From an uncultured Collinsella sp. (GTDB lineage Bacteria; Actinomycetota; Coriobacteriia; Coriobacteriales; Coriobacteriaceae): DNA of 64,000 nucleotides. Positions 37,754-44,563 of this stretch are shown piece by piece (position 1 is the first letter of the stretch; every line of letters begins with the position of its first letter). The notes under the pieces were generated by a model. The model made no database searches and was not told where the DNA came from. It worked only from the letters and a program-made list of their open reading frames with translations. The stretch lies in assembly GCA_902492935.1 (NCBI GenBank), contig CABUNJ010000004.1, forward strand, positions 42,361 through 106,360, read 5' to 3'. The translations under genes were made by a program, and so were the position numbers.

Positions 37754-37811
37754 GCGTGGGCGATAAGATGCCAAGATGGTAGGGTGCGTCTTAGCATCCT
37801 ATTGCCCACGC
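37754..37811 (-). ncRNA. 58-nt leader hairpin (YczE copy)
   Basis: Arms of 18 nt (37754-37771, 37794-37811; 16 of 18 paired) around a 22-nt loop containing GGTAGGGTGCGTCTT on the plus strand. The copy before KDG kinase (43215-43272) has the same arm and loop lengths, 20 of 22 identical loop bases and different but complementary arms. It sits right after the operator at the expected 5' end of the mRNA. Confidence 0.65.
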
Positions 37812-37814
37812 TCA

Positions 37815-37867
37815 ACGAAATCGGTTTCGTTTGAGCCTAAGTATACGCACGGGATTTTATTTGCGAA
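37815..37867 (-). promoter_or_regulatory. YczE-like gene promoter with ACGAAATCGGTTTCGT operator
   Basis: Minus-strand promoter: TTCGCA (37867-37862), 16 nt, TATACT (37845-37840). The 16-bp operator at 37815-37830 covers the expected start point. The same promoter-operator spacing is found before KDG kinase. Confidence 0.7.
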
Positions 37868-37883
37868 GAGAAAAACAATAAAA

Positions 37884-37965
37884 AGGTGAACGTTCACCTA
37901 ATCGCAACAACTCGTTGGCTGTATCATGGCGGTAGTCGATACGAAACCGATTTCGTATCGACTAC
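37884..37965 (+). promoter_or_regulatory. Dual-operator region upstream of the HIT gene
   Basis: AGGTGAACGTTCACCT (37884-37899) is the uxaC-type palindrome. At 37932-37965, 15-nt arms GTAGTCGATACGAAA pair perfectly over CCGA, embedding ACGAAACCGATTTCGT (37941-37956), the KDG kinase-type operator. Together with element A, the 58-nt hairpin and the YczE promoter, this accounts for the 37575-38062 gap. Confidence 0.65.
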
Positions 37966-38062
37966 GCATGCGTTGTATCTGTCCATTATCTGGTGGTGTA
38001 AACGAGGGGTTACACCTGCCGCAAAAGCGGCATTCATCATTGTCCAGATCGAAAGGATCACC

Positions 38063-38497
38063 ATGGAACAGCATACCGATTGCTCGTACTGCATGTGCGG
38101 GACCGACAACACGCTCGTCGATGCCTTTGGCATCCCCATGCTTGACCTGCCTGCCAGCAAGCTCATCTTGTTTAAGGAGCAGAGTCATAAGGGCCGCGTA
38201 ATCGTGGCCTCCAAGCAGCACGTCGATGACATCTCCTGCATGTCCGAGGAAGACGCCGCCGCCTTTATGGCCGATGTCCGCCACGTCGCGGCAGCGCTGC
38301 ACAAGGCGTTCAATCCCGACAAGATTAACTTTGGTGCCTATGGCGACACCATGCATCACCTGCACGTGCATATCGTCCCCAAGTACAAGGACGACCCGTT
38401 TGAGTTTGGTGACGTGTTTGCCATGAACCCCGGTCGCGTCACGCTCGAGTCGGCTCAGTACGACGAGATCGCCCAGGCAATTGTCGCCAACCTGTAA
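38063..38497 (+). CDS. HIT-family (histidine triad) protein
   Basis: A 144-residue HIT protein. The triad is His99-Leu-His101-Val-His103 in HHLHVHIVPKYKDD. An N-terminal CSYCMC (Cys7, Cys10, Cys12) replaces the usual CIFC and could bind zinc. HIT proteins hydrolyse AMP-linked or similar nucleotides. AAAGGATCACC supports the ATG at 38063; an upstream in-frame extension crosses the operators and is rejected. It stands between two hexuronate operators and a GntP permease, which is unusual for a HIT gene and suggests it was recruited to this regulon. Confidence 0.87.
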   Translation: MEQHTDCSYCMCGTDNTLVDAFGIPMLDLPASKLILFKEQSHKGRVIVASKQHVDDISCMSEEDAAAFMADVRHVAAALHKAFNPDKINFGAYGDTMHHLHVHIVPKYKDDPFEFGDVFAMNPGRVTLESAQYDEIAQAIVANL

Positions 38498-38563
38498 GCG
38501 AGTAAAAGCTGCTATTTCGAATAGAAGCACTTGGCTTCATTGCCAGTTAAAAGGAGCTTATCT

Positions 38564-39898
38564 ATGAATGCAGGAGTTGTTTCACTCCTTTGGGTGCTGG
38601 TGGGCGTAGTCCTGCTGGTCGCCATGATCGTTAAGTTTAAAATCAACAGCATCATTGCGCTTATTCTTTCCGCCATTTTTATCGCCCTTGCCGACGGCAT
38701 CTCTGTGGGCGACCTTGTCACCACCATGGAAGATGGGCTGGGCGGAACGCTTAAGTCGCTTGCGCTGATCATTATCTTTGGCGCAGCCATCGGAAAACTG
38801 ATGACCGATTCGGGTGCCTCACAGCAGATTGCCGACACTATCGTTGACAAGCTCGGTATTAAGCTGCTGCCTGTTGCGCTTCTGATCATCGGCGTTATCT
38901 TTGGTATGAGCATGTTCTACGAGGTGGCGTTCCTTATCGTTACGCCGCTCGTTATCAGCATCGCCAAAGAGGCCGACATCCCCTATATGCGCCTGATTAT
39001 CCCGGCTGTTTCTGGTACCACGATGGGCCATTCTCTTTTTCCGCCGCAGCCTGGTCCTATGGCGCTGGTGAGTGCCTTTGGTGCCGAGGTTCCGCCGGTC
39101 TACATCTTTGGTCTGATCGTCACGATTCCGACACTTATCTGCTCTGGTCTTTTGCTGTGCCATTTCATCCCCGGTCTCGATGACATGCCGCTTGGCAATG
39201 TTATGAAGCCGGCGGAGCGCAGGCCCGCGGACGAGCTTCCGCCGTTCTGGCTTTCCATTCTGGTGCCGCTGTTCCCGGCAATCATCATGATTGGGGCTTC
39301 GATTATCAAGAACACGGTGGGCGAGGGTTGCTTTGCATACGATCTTGCCAGCTGCATCGGTAGCGCAGATATCACTATGCTCATCACGATGATTCTTGCC
39401 ATGGTTGCGTATGGTTATACGCGCGGCATGGATGGCGGAGAGATCTCTAGCTCTATGTCCGATGCTATCAAGGACGTCGCGAACGTGCTGCTCGTTATCG
39501 GTGCCGGCGGCATCATGAAGCAGGTCATCATTACTTCTGGCGTTGGCGCGACGCTTGCCGACATGGTGAGCCTCATGCCGGTGTCGCCGCTGATTTTGGC
39601 TTGGGTGATCACGGTGGTCCTGCGCCTGCTCACCGGCCAGGGTACCGTCTCGGCCATCACCGCCGCCGGCGTCGTGGCACCTATGGTTACGCAGTTTGGC
39701 ATCAACCCGGTGCTTGCAGTACTGGTCTGCGCCTGCGCGTCCAATACCATCACGCCTATGTATGACGGCGGCTACCTGCTGTTCCAGCAGTCGTTTGGCC
39801 TGTCGATGAAGGATACCTATAAGACATGGGGCCTGTTGGAGCTCGTCAACTCCGTTGTCGGCCTCATCATGGTTCTGATCCTGAGCCTGTTTATCTAG
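38564..39898 (+). CDS. GntP-family permease (second copy)
   Basis: A 444-residue GntP/GntT-type permease with about twelve helices (LIIIFGAAIGKLMTDSGASQ, FGMSMFYEVAFLIVTPLVIS, GHSLFPPQPGPMALVSAFGA, LRLLTGQGTVSAITAAGVVA are family-like stretches). AAAGGAGC supports the ATG at 38564. It is 66 nt after the HIT gene on the same strand, so both are probably under the operators at 37884-37965. Substrates of the family include gluconate, KDG-like acids and glycerate; uptake of a hexuronate-derived aldonate is a reasonable guess. It is clearly different from the first GntP in this window. Confidence 0.88.
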   Translation: MNAGVVSLLWVLVGVVLLVAMIVKFKINSIIALILSAIFIALADGISVGDLVTTMEDGLGGTLKSLALIIIFGAAIGKLMTDSGASQQIADTIVDKLGIKLLPVALLIIGVIFGMSMFYEVAFLIVTPLVISIAKEADIPYMRLIIPAVSGTTMGHSLFPPQPGPMALVSAFGAEVPPVYIFGLIVTIPTLICSGLLLCHFIPGLDDMPLGNVMKPAERRPADELPPFWLSILVPLFPAIIMIGASIIKNTVGEGCFAYDLASCIGSADITMLITMILAMVAYGYTRGMDGGEISSSMSDAIKDVANVLLVIGAGGIMKQVIITSGVGATLADMVSLMPVSPLILAWVITVVLRLLTGQGTVSAITAAGVVAPMVTQFGINPVLAVLVCACASNTITPMYDGGYLLFQQSFGLSMKDTYKTWGLLELVNSVVGLIMVLILSLFI

Positions 39899-39934
39899 GC
39901 GAGAAACGCATAAGACAAGCGTGTCTCACCGCAA

Positions 39935-39980
39935 GCCCGCGGACAGTTGCCTATCAAACTGTCCGCGGGCCTTTGCTTTT
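39935..39980 (+). terminator. Terminator after the second GntP gene
   Basis: GCCCGCGGACAG pairs perfectly with CTGTCCGCGGGC over a 12-nt loop, followed by CTTTGCTTTT. Confidence 0.88.
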
Positions 39981-40014
39981 TATACCAACGGCATGTCGCA
40001 CCCGTCCCCCCCCC

Positions 40015-40087
40015 ATAAGTTGCGGTGGAATAGTTCCTGTTTTTGCTGCTGAAGGCCTTGAACAGGAACTATTCCACCGCAACTTAT
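40015..40087. repeat. Palindromic hairpin repeat, GTTGCGGTGAAATA family (copy 2)
   Basis: A perfect 27-bp stem whose arm contains GTTGCGGTGGAATAG, with a C-run on one side and a G-run on the other that could lengthen it. Related to 27221-27291 and 40866-40930. Confidence 0.8.
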
Positions 40088-40157
40088 GAGGGGGCGGGGG
40101 ATGCGATAGTATTACGTGGTGATATTCGACAAACCGTGGGCTTCATCCGAGGGCTTT

Positions 40158-40850
40158 ATGGAACAGCACCAGCATTATCAGAGCCTGCAAGACCAGGCAT
40201 ACAACGCACTGCGCTCCAAGATTATCTATGCCGAGCTCAAGCCCGGCACGCGCCTTTCGGCGATTGGTCTGGAAAAAGAGACGGGAATCGGGCGCACGCC
40301 TATTCGCGAGTCCTTTGTGCGCCTGCGTGAGCAGGAGCTGGTGGAAACGCGTCCCAAAAGCGGCACCTATGTCTCAAAAATCAGCATGGAGCGCGCCGAG
40401 AACGCCTGCTTTTTGCGCGAAAAACTCGAGAGAAGCGTGCTCATTAAATGCTGCTCTGCCGCCACACCCGAGCAGAAGTGTCGGCTCGAGCAGATTCTTG
40501 CCGAGTCCGAGTCGCTCGACCATAGCGAGACGCGTCGTTTCTTTGATCTGGACAACCTGTTCCATGAGACATGTTTTGAGATTGCCGGTCGTCACATGTT
40601 GTGGGATTGGATGAAGAGCATCAACACGCATTTTGAGCGATATAACTGGTTGCGTATGGTGTCGCAGGATTTGGATTGGGAGCCGATTCGTCGGCAGCAT
40701 CGCCGGATTCTCGAGGCCATTAAGAGGGGCGATACCGACGCGGCGAGCTATCTGGCAGAGACACACCTGCACCTGATGCCCGAAGAGCAAGGTCCGGTTA
40801 TCGCCTTGCATCCCGACTATTTTGAGCTGTCCAAAGACTCGTTCATCTAA
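40158..40850 (+). CDS. GntR-family regulator (second)
   Basis: A 230-residue GntR regulator with a winged helix at about 8-75 (LQDQAYNALRSKIIYAELKP, IGRTPIRESFVRLREQELVE, TRPKSGTYVS) and an FCD-type effector domain with FHETCFEIAGRH and RRQHRRILEAI. The ATG at 40158 has GAGGG upstream; a GTG start 42 nt earlier is possible but lies at the putative promoter. It stands alone between two palindromic repeats, downstream of the HIT-GntP pair and before the KDPG aldolase (opposite strand). Its target is not clear. Confidence 0.85.
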   Translation: MEQHQHYQSLQDQAYNALRSKIIYAELKPGTRLSAIGLEKETGIGRTPIRESFVRLREQELVETRPKSGTYVSKISMERAENACFLREKLERSVLIKCCSAATPEQKCRLEQILAESESLDHSETRRFFDLDNLFHETCFEIAGRHMLWDWMKSINTHFERYNWLRMVSQDLDWEPIRRQHRRILEAIKRGDTDAASYLAETHLHLMPEEQGPVIALHPDYFELSKDSFI

Positions 40851-40865
40851 TCAATCCCCATATAA

Positions 40866-40930
40866 GTTGCGGTGAAATAGGGACTGTTTTGCGGCCTAGG
40901 TGGCGCAAACAGTCCCTATTTCACCGCAAC
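40866..40930. repeat. Palindromic hairpin repeat, GTTGCGGTGAAATA family (copy 3)
   Basis: A perfect 24-bp stem beginning GTTGCGGTGAAATAG around a 17-nt loop. No T-run. Same family as 27221-27291 and 40015-40087. Confidence 0.8.
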
Positions 40931-40956
40931 TGCGTTGGGGCGTAACCGGGGCACAA

Positions 40957-41186
40957 AGCTGCGGCGCCGCTTGGAGAAAATGACCAGAAGCAAGGGTCCA
41001 TTCCTCCAGACGGCGCCGCAGCTGTTTTGATGGCTCAGTTTTTGTCTATGTGGCTCAACTGGGCGCGGTTGCCAGCCGAGTAGGCAAAGCGGCTCGGGGG
41101 CGTGTCGCTTCCGTCACGTTCTATCAGCATACAAGACGGTTTTGGTTCTTGTTCGTGACGGAAACGGCGCGCTTCCGAGCCGCTTT
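40957..41186. repeat. Two further large stem-loops before the KDPG aldolase terminator
   Basis: AGCTGCGGCGCCG (40957-40969) inverts at 41011-41023, followed by GTTTTG. Then AAAGCGGCTCGG (41086-41097) inverts at 41175-41186, with an inner TTCCGTCACG/CGTGACGGAA pair. With copy 3 above, three stem-loops fill the 40851-41190 gap. No ORF is credible. Confidence 0.6.
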
Positions 41187-41190
41187 AAAA

Positions 41191-41224
41191 GAAAGGGGGC
41201 GAGGTCTAGGGCACGCCCCCTTTC
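41191..41224 (-). terminator. Terminator of the KDPG aldolase gene
   Basis: GAAAGGGGGCG pairs perfectly with CGCCCCCTTTC; on the minus strand TTTT follows. Confidence 0.85.
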
Positions 41225-41241
41225 ACGATAGAGAGCTAAAC

Positions 41242-41883
41242 CTAGCCGCGGACCTTCTTGACGACGTCCATGGCCTCGCGGGCGATCTGCTCGACCTTGG
41301 AGAAGTCGCCGTCGGCAAACAGGGCCGGCTTGACCATCCAGGTGCCACCGCAGGCGATGATGGCGGAGGAGCTCAGGTACTCCTCGACGTTGGCGGTGCT
41401 CACGCCGCCGGTGGGCATAAAGCGGTGGCCGACAAACGGAGCGGCGAGGGCCTTGATGGTGTTCAGGCCGCCATACTGGGACGCGGGGAAGAACTTGGTG
41501 ACCTTGAGGCCCAGGTTCTCGGCTGCGGTGACCTCGGAGGGGGTCACGGTGCCGGGAAGGACAGGCAGGTCGATATCGATGCAGTGCTTCACGACGTCCT
41601 CGTTGTAACCCGGGGAGACGATGAACTTGGCATCGGCTGCGCGGGCCTGCTCAACCTGCTCGACGGTCAGGACGGTGCCGGCGCCAACGCACATCTCGGG
41701 CTCGGCCTCGGCCATAGCGGCGATGCACTCGGCGGCGCAGGCGGTGCGGAAGGTGACCTCGGCGGACTTCATGCCAGCTGCCATAAGGGCGTGGGCGAGC
41801 GGAGCGGCGTCCTCGACCTTGTCGAGCACGACGACCGGCACGATACCCAGGGACTCAAGCGTGGTGTAGAACTGATCGAACAT
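41242..41883 (-). CDS. eda: KDPG/KHG aldolase
   Basis: A 213-residue class I aldolase that splits 2-keto-3-deoxy-6-phosphogluconate into pyruvate and glyceraldehyde 3-phosphate. Catalytic Glu42 (AEVTFRT) and Schiff-base Lys130 (VTKFFPAS) are present, with GAGTVL and GTVTPSEV of the phosphate-binding strands. The start MFDQFYTTLE has AAAGGAACATC upstream. It is 253 nt downstream of KDG kinase on the same strand; that gap holds candidate RNA element B, so its expression may be tuned separately from the kinase. It is the last step of all three KDG-forming branches in this window. Confidence 0.95.
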   Translation of the reverse strand: MFDQFYTTLESLGIVPVVVLDKVEDAAPLAHALMAAGMKSAEVTFRTACAAECIAAMAEAEPEMCVGAGTVLTVEQVEQARAADAKFIVSPGYNEDVVKHCIDIDLPVLPGTVTPSEVTAAENLGLKVTKFFPASQYGGLNTIKALAAPFVGHRFMPTGGVSTANVEEYLSSSAIIACGGTWMVKPALFADGDFSKVEQIAREAMDVVKKVRG

Positions 41884-41933
41884 GATGTTCCTTTCGATGT
41901 GTGGCGCGCATGGGCGCGTGATTGCCAAATGTG

Positions 41934-42064
41934 CTGGTCAGGAGCCGATTTTGGATTGGTTATCGGAGGCACTGCTTGGGGTTCAAGCAATTCCAAAACC
42001 GGCTGCTCGACCAGTCATGTAGGGAATGCCAGGCAAAACCGGAATGGGACTTGTGGTTTTGCCC
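41934..42064 (-). ncRNA. Candidate cis-regulatory RNA, element B (leader of KDPG aldolase)
   Basis: Minus strand: stem GGCAAAACC/GGTTTTGCC enclosing AGTCCCATTCCGG; linker TTCCCTA; then GACTGGTC closing with GACCAG and GCCGGTTTTGG with CCAAAATCGGC, around TTGCTTG/CCAAGCA and GCAGTGCCTCCGATAACC. The 13-nt and 18-nt blocks are identical to element A at 37607-37735, while the stems changed together (CTGGTC/GACCAG here, CTGACC/GGTCAG there). It lies 50 nt before the aldolase start. Confidence 0.65.
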
Positions 42065-42084
42065 GGCCGGAGGAATCGGGGAGT

Positions 42085-42120
42085 GGGCCGCAGGGGTATG
42101 GGATTGGAAAGCTGCGGCCC
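42085..42120 (-). other. Hairpin just after the KDG kinase stop codon
   Basis: GGGCCGCAG pairs perfectly with CTGCGGCCC over an 18-nt loop, between the kinase stop and element B. No T-run, so probably a processing or protective stem. Confidence 0.5.
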
Positions 42121-42136
42121 GCGGAATGGAGACGGA

Positions 42137-43171
42137 CTAGCGCGCGACGCGGGTGCCACCGTCGGCGGCGGATGCCACGGCGGCGATCTCGTCAGCGGTC
42201 ACCAAGTTGGAATCGCCCTTGATGGTGAGCTTGAGGATCGAGGCTGCAATCGCGTAGTTGACGGCGTCCTGCGGGTCAAAGTCGTTGATGAGGGCATGGA
42301 CGAGGCCGGCGTTGAAAGCGTCGCCGGCGGCAACGCCCTCGAGCACGTGCACGTCGTGAGCAGGGGAGAACCAGTGCTCGCCGCTCTCGGCGTCAAAGAG
42401 CATGCCCATCCAGATGGAGCGCTCGACGCAGGAGATGTTGCGGACGACCGAGGCGACCTTCTTGCAGCCGTACTCGGCGCAGATCTGGCGGGCCATCTCG
42501 ACGTAGGTGTCGCGCTCCTCGATGCCGTGGGCAAGGGAGCCAGAGACGCAGGTCATGCCGAGGCCGGCAGGCGCGTCCTCGTCATTGGCGATGCAGATGT
42601 CGACGAGCGGCAGGAGTTCCTTCATGGTGGCCTGCGACTTCTCGGGCGACCACATCTTGCCGCGATAATTCACGTCGCACACGGTCGTGATGCCCTTGGC
42701 GCGGCAGGCGGTGAGGGCATCCTTGCAGGCGGCAGCCATCTCATCGGAGACGGCGGGCGTCACGCCGGAGAAATAGAAGACATCGATGCCCTTGAGGATC
42801 TCGTCCCAGTCAAAGACATCGCGCTTGGCCATGTTGATGGCAGAGTACTTGCGGTCGTAGACGCAGCCGTTACCGCGCTGCGAGGCACCGACCTCAAACA
42901 CATAGGAGCCAAGGCGGTCGCCCTGACGCACGACGCGCGTGGTGTCGACGCCGTAGGCCTTCAGCGAGCGCAGCGCGCACTCGCCCAGACGGTTGGCCGG
43001 GACAACGGAGACGTAAGCGGCCTTGTCGCCCTGGTAGGCCAGGGAAAGCGCGGTGTTTGCCTCGGCGCCGCCGTAGCGGACATCAAACTCGGTCGCCTGC
43101 TCAATGCGCAGGTGGTCTTTGGGCGATAGCCTCATCATGATCTCGCCGAAGGTAAGAACCGTTTTACCCAT
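42137..43171 (-). CDS. kdgK: 2-keto-3-deoxygluconate kinase (PfkB family)
   Basis: A 344-residue PfkB-family kinase phosphorylating KDG to KDPG. The start MGKTVLTFGEIMMRLSPKDH and RYGGAEANTALSLAYQG are typical KdgK sequences; the catalytic Asp284 is in GVAAGDAFNAGL. AGAAGGAG supports the ATG at 43171. It collects the KDG made by UxaA, the KduD-like enzyme and possibly the IlvD/Edd enzyme. Its own leader has the 58-nt hairpin and a KDG-type operator; the aldolase follows in the same direction. Confidence 0.92.
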   Translation of the reverse strand: MGKTVLTFGEIMMRLSPKDHLRIEQATEFDVRYGGAEANTALSLAYQGDKAAYVSVVPANRLGECALRSLKAYGVDTTRVVRQGDRLGSYVFEVGASQRGNGCVYDRKYSAINMAKRDVFDWDEILKGIDVFYFSGVTPAVSDEMAAACKDALTACRAKGITTVCDVNYRGKMWSPEKSQATMKELLPLVDICIANDEDAPAGLGMTCVSGSLAHGIEERDTYVEMARQICAEYGCKKVASVVRNISCVERSIWMGMLFDAESGEHWFSPAHDVHVLEGVAAGDAFNAGLVHALINDFDPQDAVNYAIAASILKLTIKGDSNLVTADEIAAVASAADGGTRVAR

Positions 43172-43214
43172 GGTCGCGTAGCTCCTTCTTGCTCGTGCGT
43201 ACACCTTTGATATG

Positions 43215-43272
43215 GCGTTGGCACGCAGGTGCCAAGACGGTAGGGTGCGTCTTTGCACCTGCGTGCCAACGC
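43215..43272 (-). ncRNA. 58-nt leader hairpin (KDG kinase copy)
   Basis: Perfect 18-bp arms (GCGTTGGCACGCAGGTGC at 43215-43232) around a 22-nt loop containing GGTAGGGTGCGTCTT on the plus strand. Same arm and loop lengths as the copy at 37754-37811, with changed but complementary arms. Located at the expected 5' end of the kinase mRNA. Confidence 0.65.
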
Positions 43273-43276
43273 TCAC

Positions 43277-43342
43277 CGAAATCGGTTTACGAAATCGGTT
43301 TCGTTTCGAGTTGTAGTATACTCACCTACAGCGTTTTGCAAC
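43277..43342. promoter_or_regulatory. KDG kinase promoter with tandem ACGAAATCGGTTTCGT-type operators
   Basis: ACGAAATCGGTTTCGT is at 43289-43304, preceded by a second CGAAATCGGTTTA at 43277-43289. On the minus strand TATACT (43320-43315) with a TTGCA-like -35 near 43342 forms the kinase promoter. The LacI gene on the plus strand starts 100 nt further on, so both may be controlled here. Confidence 0.75.
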
Positions 43343-43406
43343 CGAGATTTTTAAAAAAATGCCTAAAATGGCTCAGATCGCCGACAATTGGGAAACGGGG
43401 TGCGTT

Positions 43407-44429
43407 ATGGCGCAGATGAGAATCAAGGACATTGCCGCCGAGGCGGGCGTGAGCCCGGCCACGGTCTCGCGCTATCTCAACAACCGCCCCGGGCAAATGA
43501 CCGAGGAAACCCGTGCTCGCATCGCGGCGGTTATCGAGCGCACCGGCTATCGCCCGCGTGCCGCCGCGCGCAATCTACGCAGCTCGCGCACCAACCTCAT
43601 CGGCGTGATCCTGGCCGACATCGCCAACCCGTTCTCGAGCGCCATGCTCGAAGGGCTTTCCGCCAGTGCCGCCGCGCGCGGCTGCTCGCTCATGACGGCC
43701 ATTAGCGGCAACGACCCCGCAAAGGAAGTTGAGTCGCTCACCAGACTTATCGATGCCGGTGTGGACGGCCTGGTCGTCAACACCTGCGGAGGCAATGACG
43801 AGGCGATCGCCGCGGCAGCGGGACGCCTGCCCGTCGTGCTGCTCGACCGCGATGTTGTCGACGGCGGTGTTGACCTGGTGACATCTAACAACCGCGAGCT
43901 GGTCGCCGGCTTGGTAGACGCCTTGGCCGCCGCTGGTAGCGAGCGCCTGTGCCTGCTCACCGAGGCAAGCGACGACAGCCCCGTGCGTCGAGAGCGCGCC
44001 GAGGCCTTTGCCGACGAGCTTTCGCGCCGCGGCCTTGCAGGCGAGGTCGTTACCCTGGCCGACGGTGGCGCCACGGGCGTTGGTCGCTTAGACGAGGCCA
44101 TCCGCGACTATGCGGGCAAAAAACTCGGCCTCATTGCTGTCAACGGCCTGGTCTTCCTGCGTCTGACCGAGGCACTGGCGCAGCTTGGTCCCTCGCTGCC
44201 GGCGGGGCTCAAGATCGCGACGTTTGACGACTACCCCTGGAACCATGTGCTCTTTGGCGGCGTGACCACGGCCGCGCAAGACACCCTCACCATTGCCGAG
44301 CGCGTAGTCGAGCGCCTCTCCGAGCGCATCGACGTTGTTACCACCACCGTGGGCGAGGCCGCAAAGCTCGCCCCCAAGCGCATCGAGGTCCCCGGCCACA
44401 TCGAACACCGCGCCTCGACCTCGCGCTAG
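43407..44429 (+). CDS. LacI-family regulator, probable KDG regulon repressor
   Basis: A 340-residue LacI regulator. The HTH is RIKDIAAEAGVSPATVSRYL (about 5-24), then the hinge (RPRAAARNLRSSRTNLIGVI) and the effector domain starting LADIANPFSSAMLEGLSASA. It is divergent from KDG kinase, with ACGAAATCGGTTTCGT operators in between, and this operator recurs upstream of the YczE-like and HIT genes, so it is the best candidate to bind it. It resembles KdgR-type LacI regulators of Gram-positive bacteria by context. ATG 43407 has ACGGGG upstream; an alternative start is the next Met (43416). Confidence 0.87.
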   Translation: MAQMRIKDIAAEAGVSPATVSRYLNNRPGQMTEETRARIAAVIERTGYRPRAAARNLRSSRTNLIGVILADIANPFSSAMLEGLSASAAARGCSLMTAISGNDPAKEVESLTRLIDAGVDGLVVNTCGGNDEAIAAAAGRLPVVLLDRDVVDGGVDLVTSNNRELVAGLVDALAAAGSERLCLLTEASDDSPVRRERAEAFADELSRRGLAGEVVTLADGGATGVGRLDEAIRDYAGKKLGLIAVNGLVFLRLTEALAQLGPSLPAGLKIATFDDYPWNHVLFGGVTTAAQDTLTIAERVVERLSERIDVVTTTVGEAAKLAPKRIEVPGHIEHRASTSR

Positions 44430-44563
44430 CCGCTCGCTCGCAACTGCCTGTTCGCGCACGTTTTTTGAGCGCTTGATACGCTTTAACCCTGCGGAAACAT
44501 TTTTCTGCGATAGTATCTGCGATATAGACCAGTCGAAACCCGCCCGAAAGAAAGGGGAGCGAC

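Noticed and set aside
37886..38062. 59-codon in-frame extension of the HIT gene
   Set aside because: It covers both operators and a perfect hairpin; the ATG at 38063 has the ribosome site and normal family length.
41934..42064. Element B as a T-box, cobalamin, TPP or other familiar riboswitch
   Set aside because: The consensus words of those classes (for example the T-box AGGGTGG word or the cobalamin box) are not present on either strand, so it is left as unclassified.
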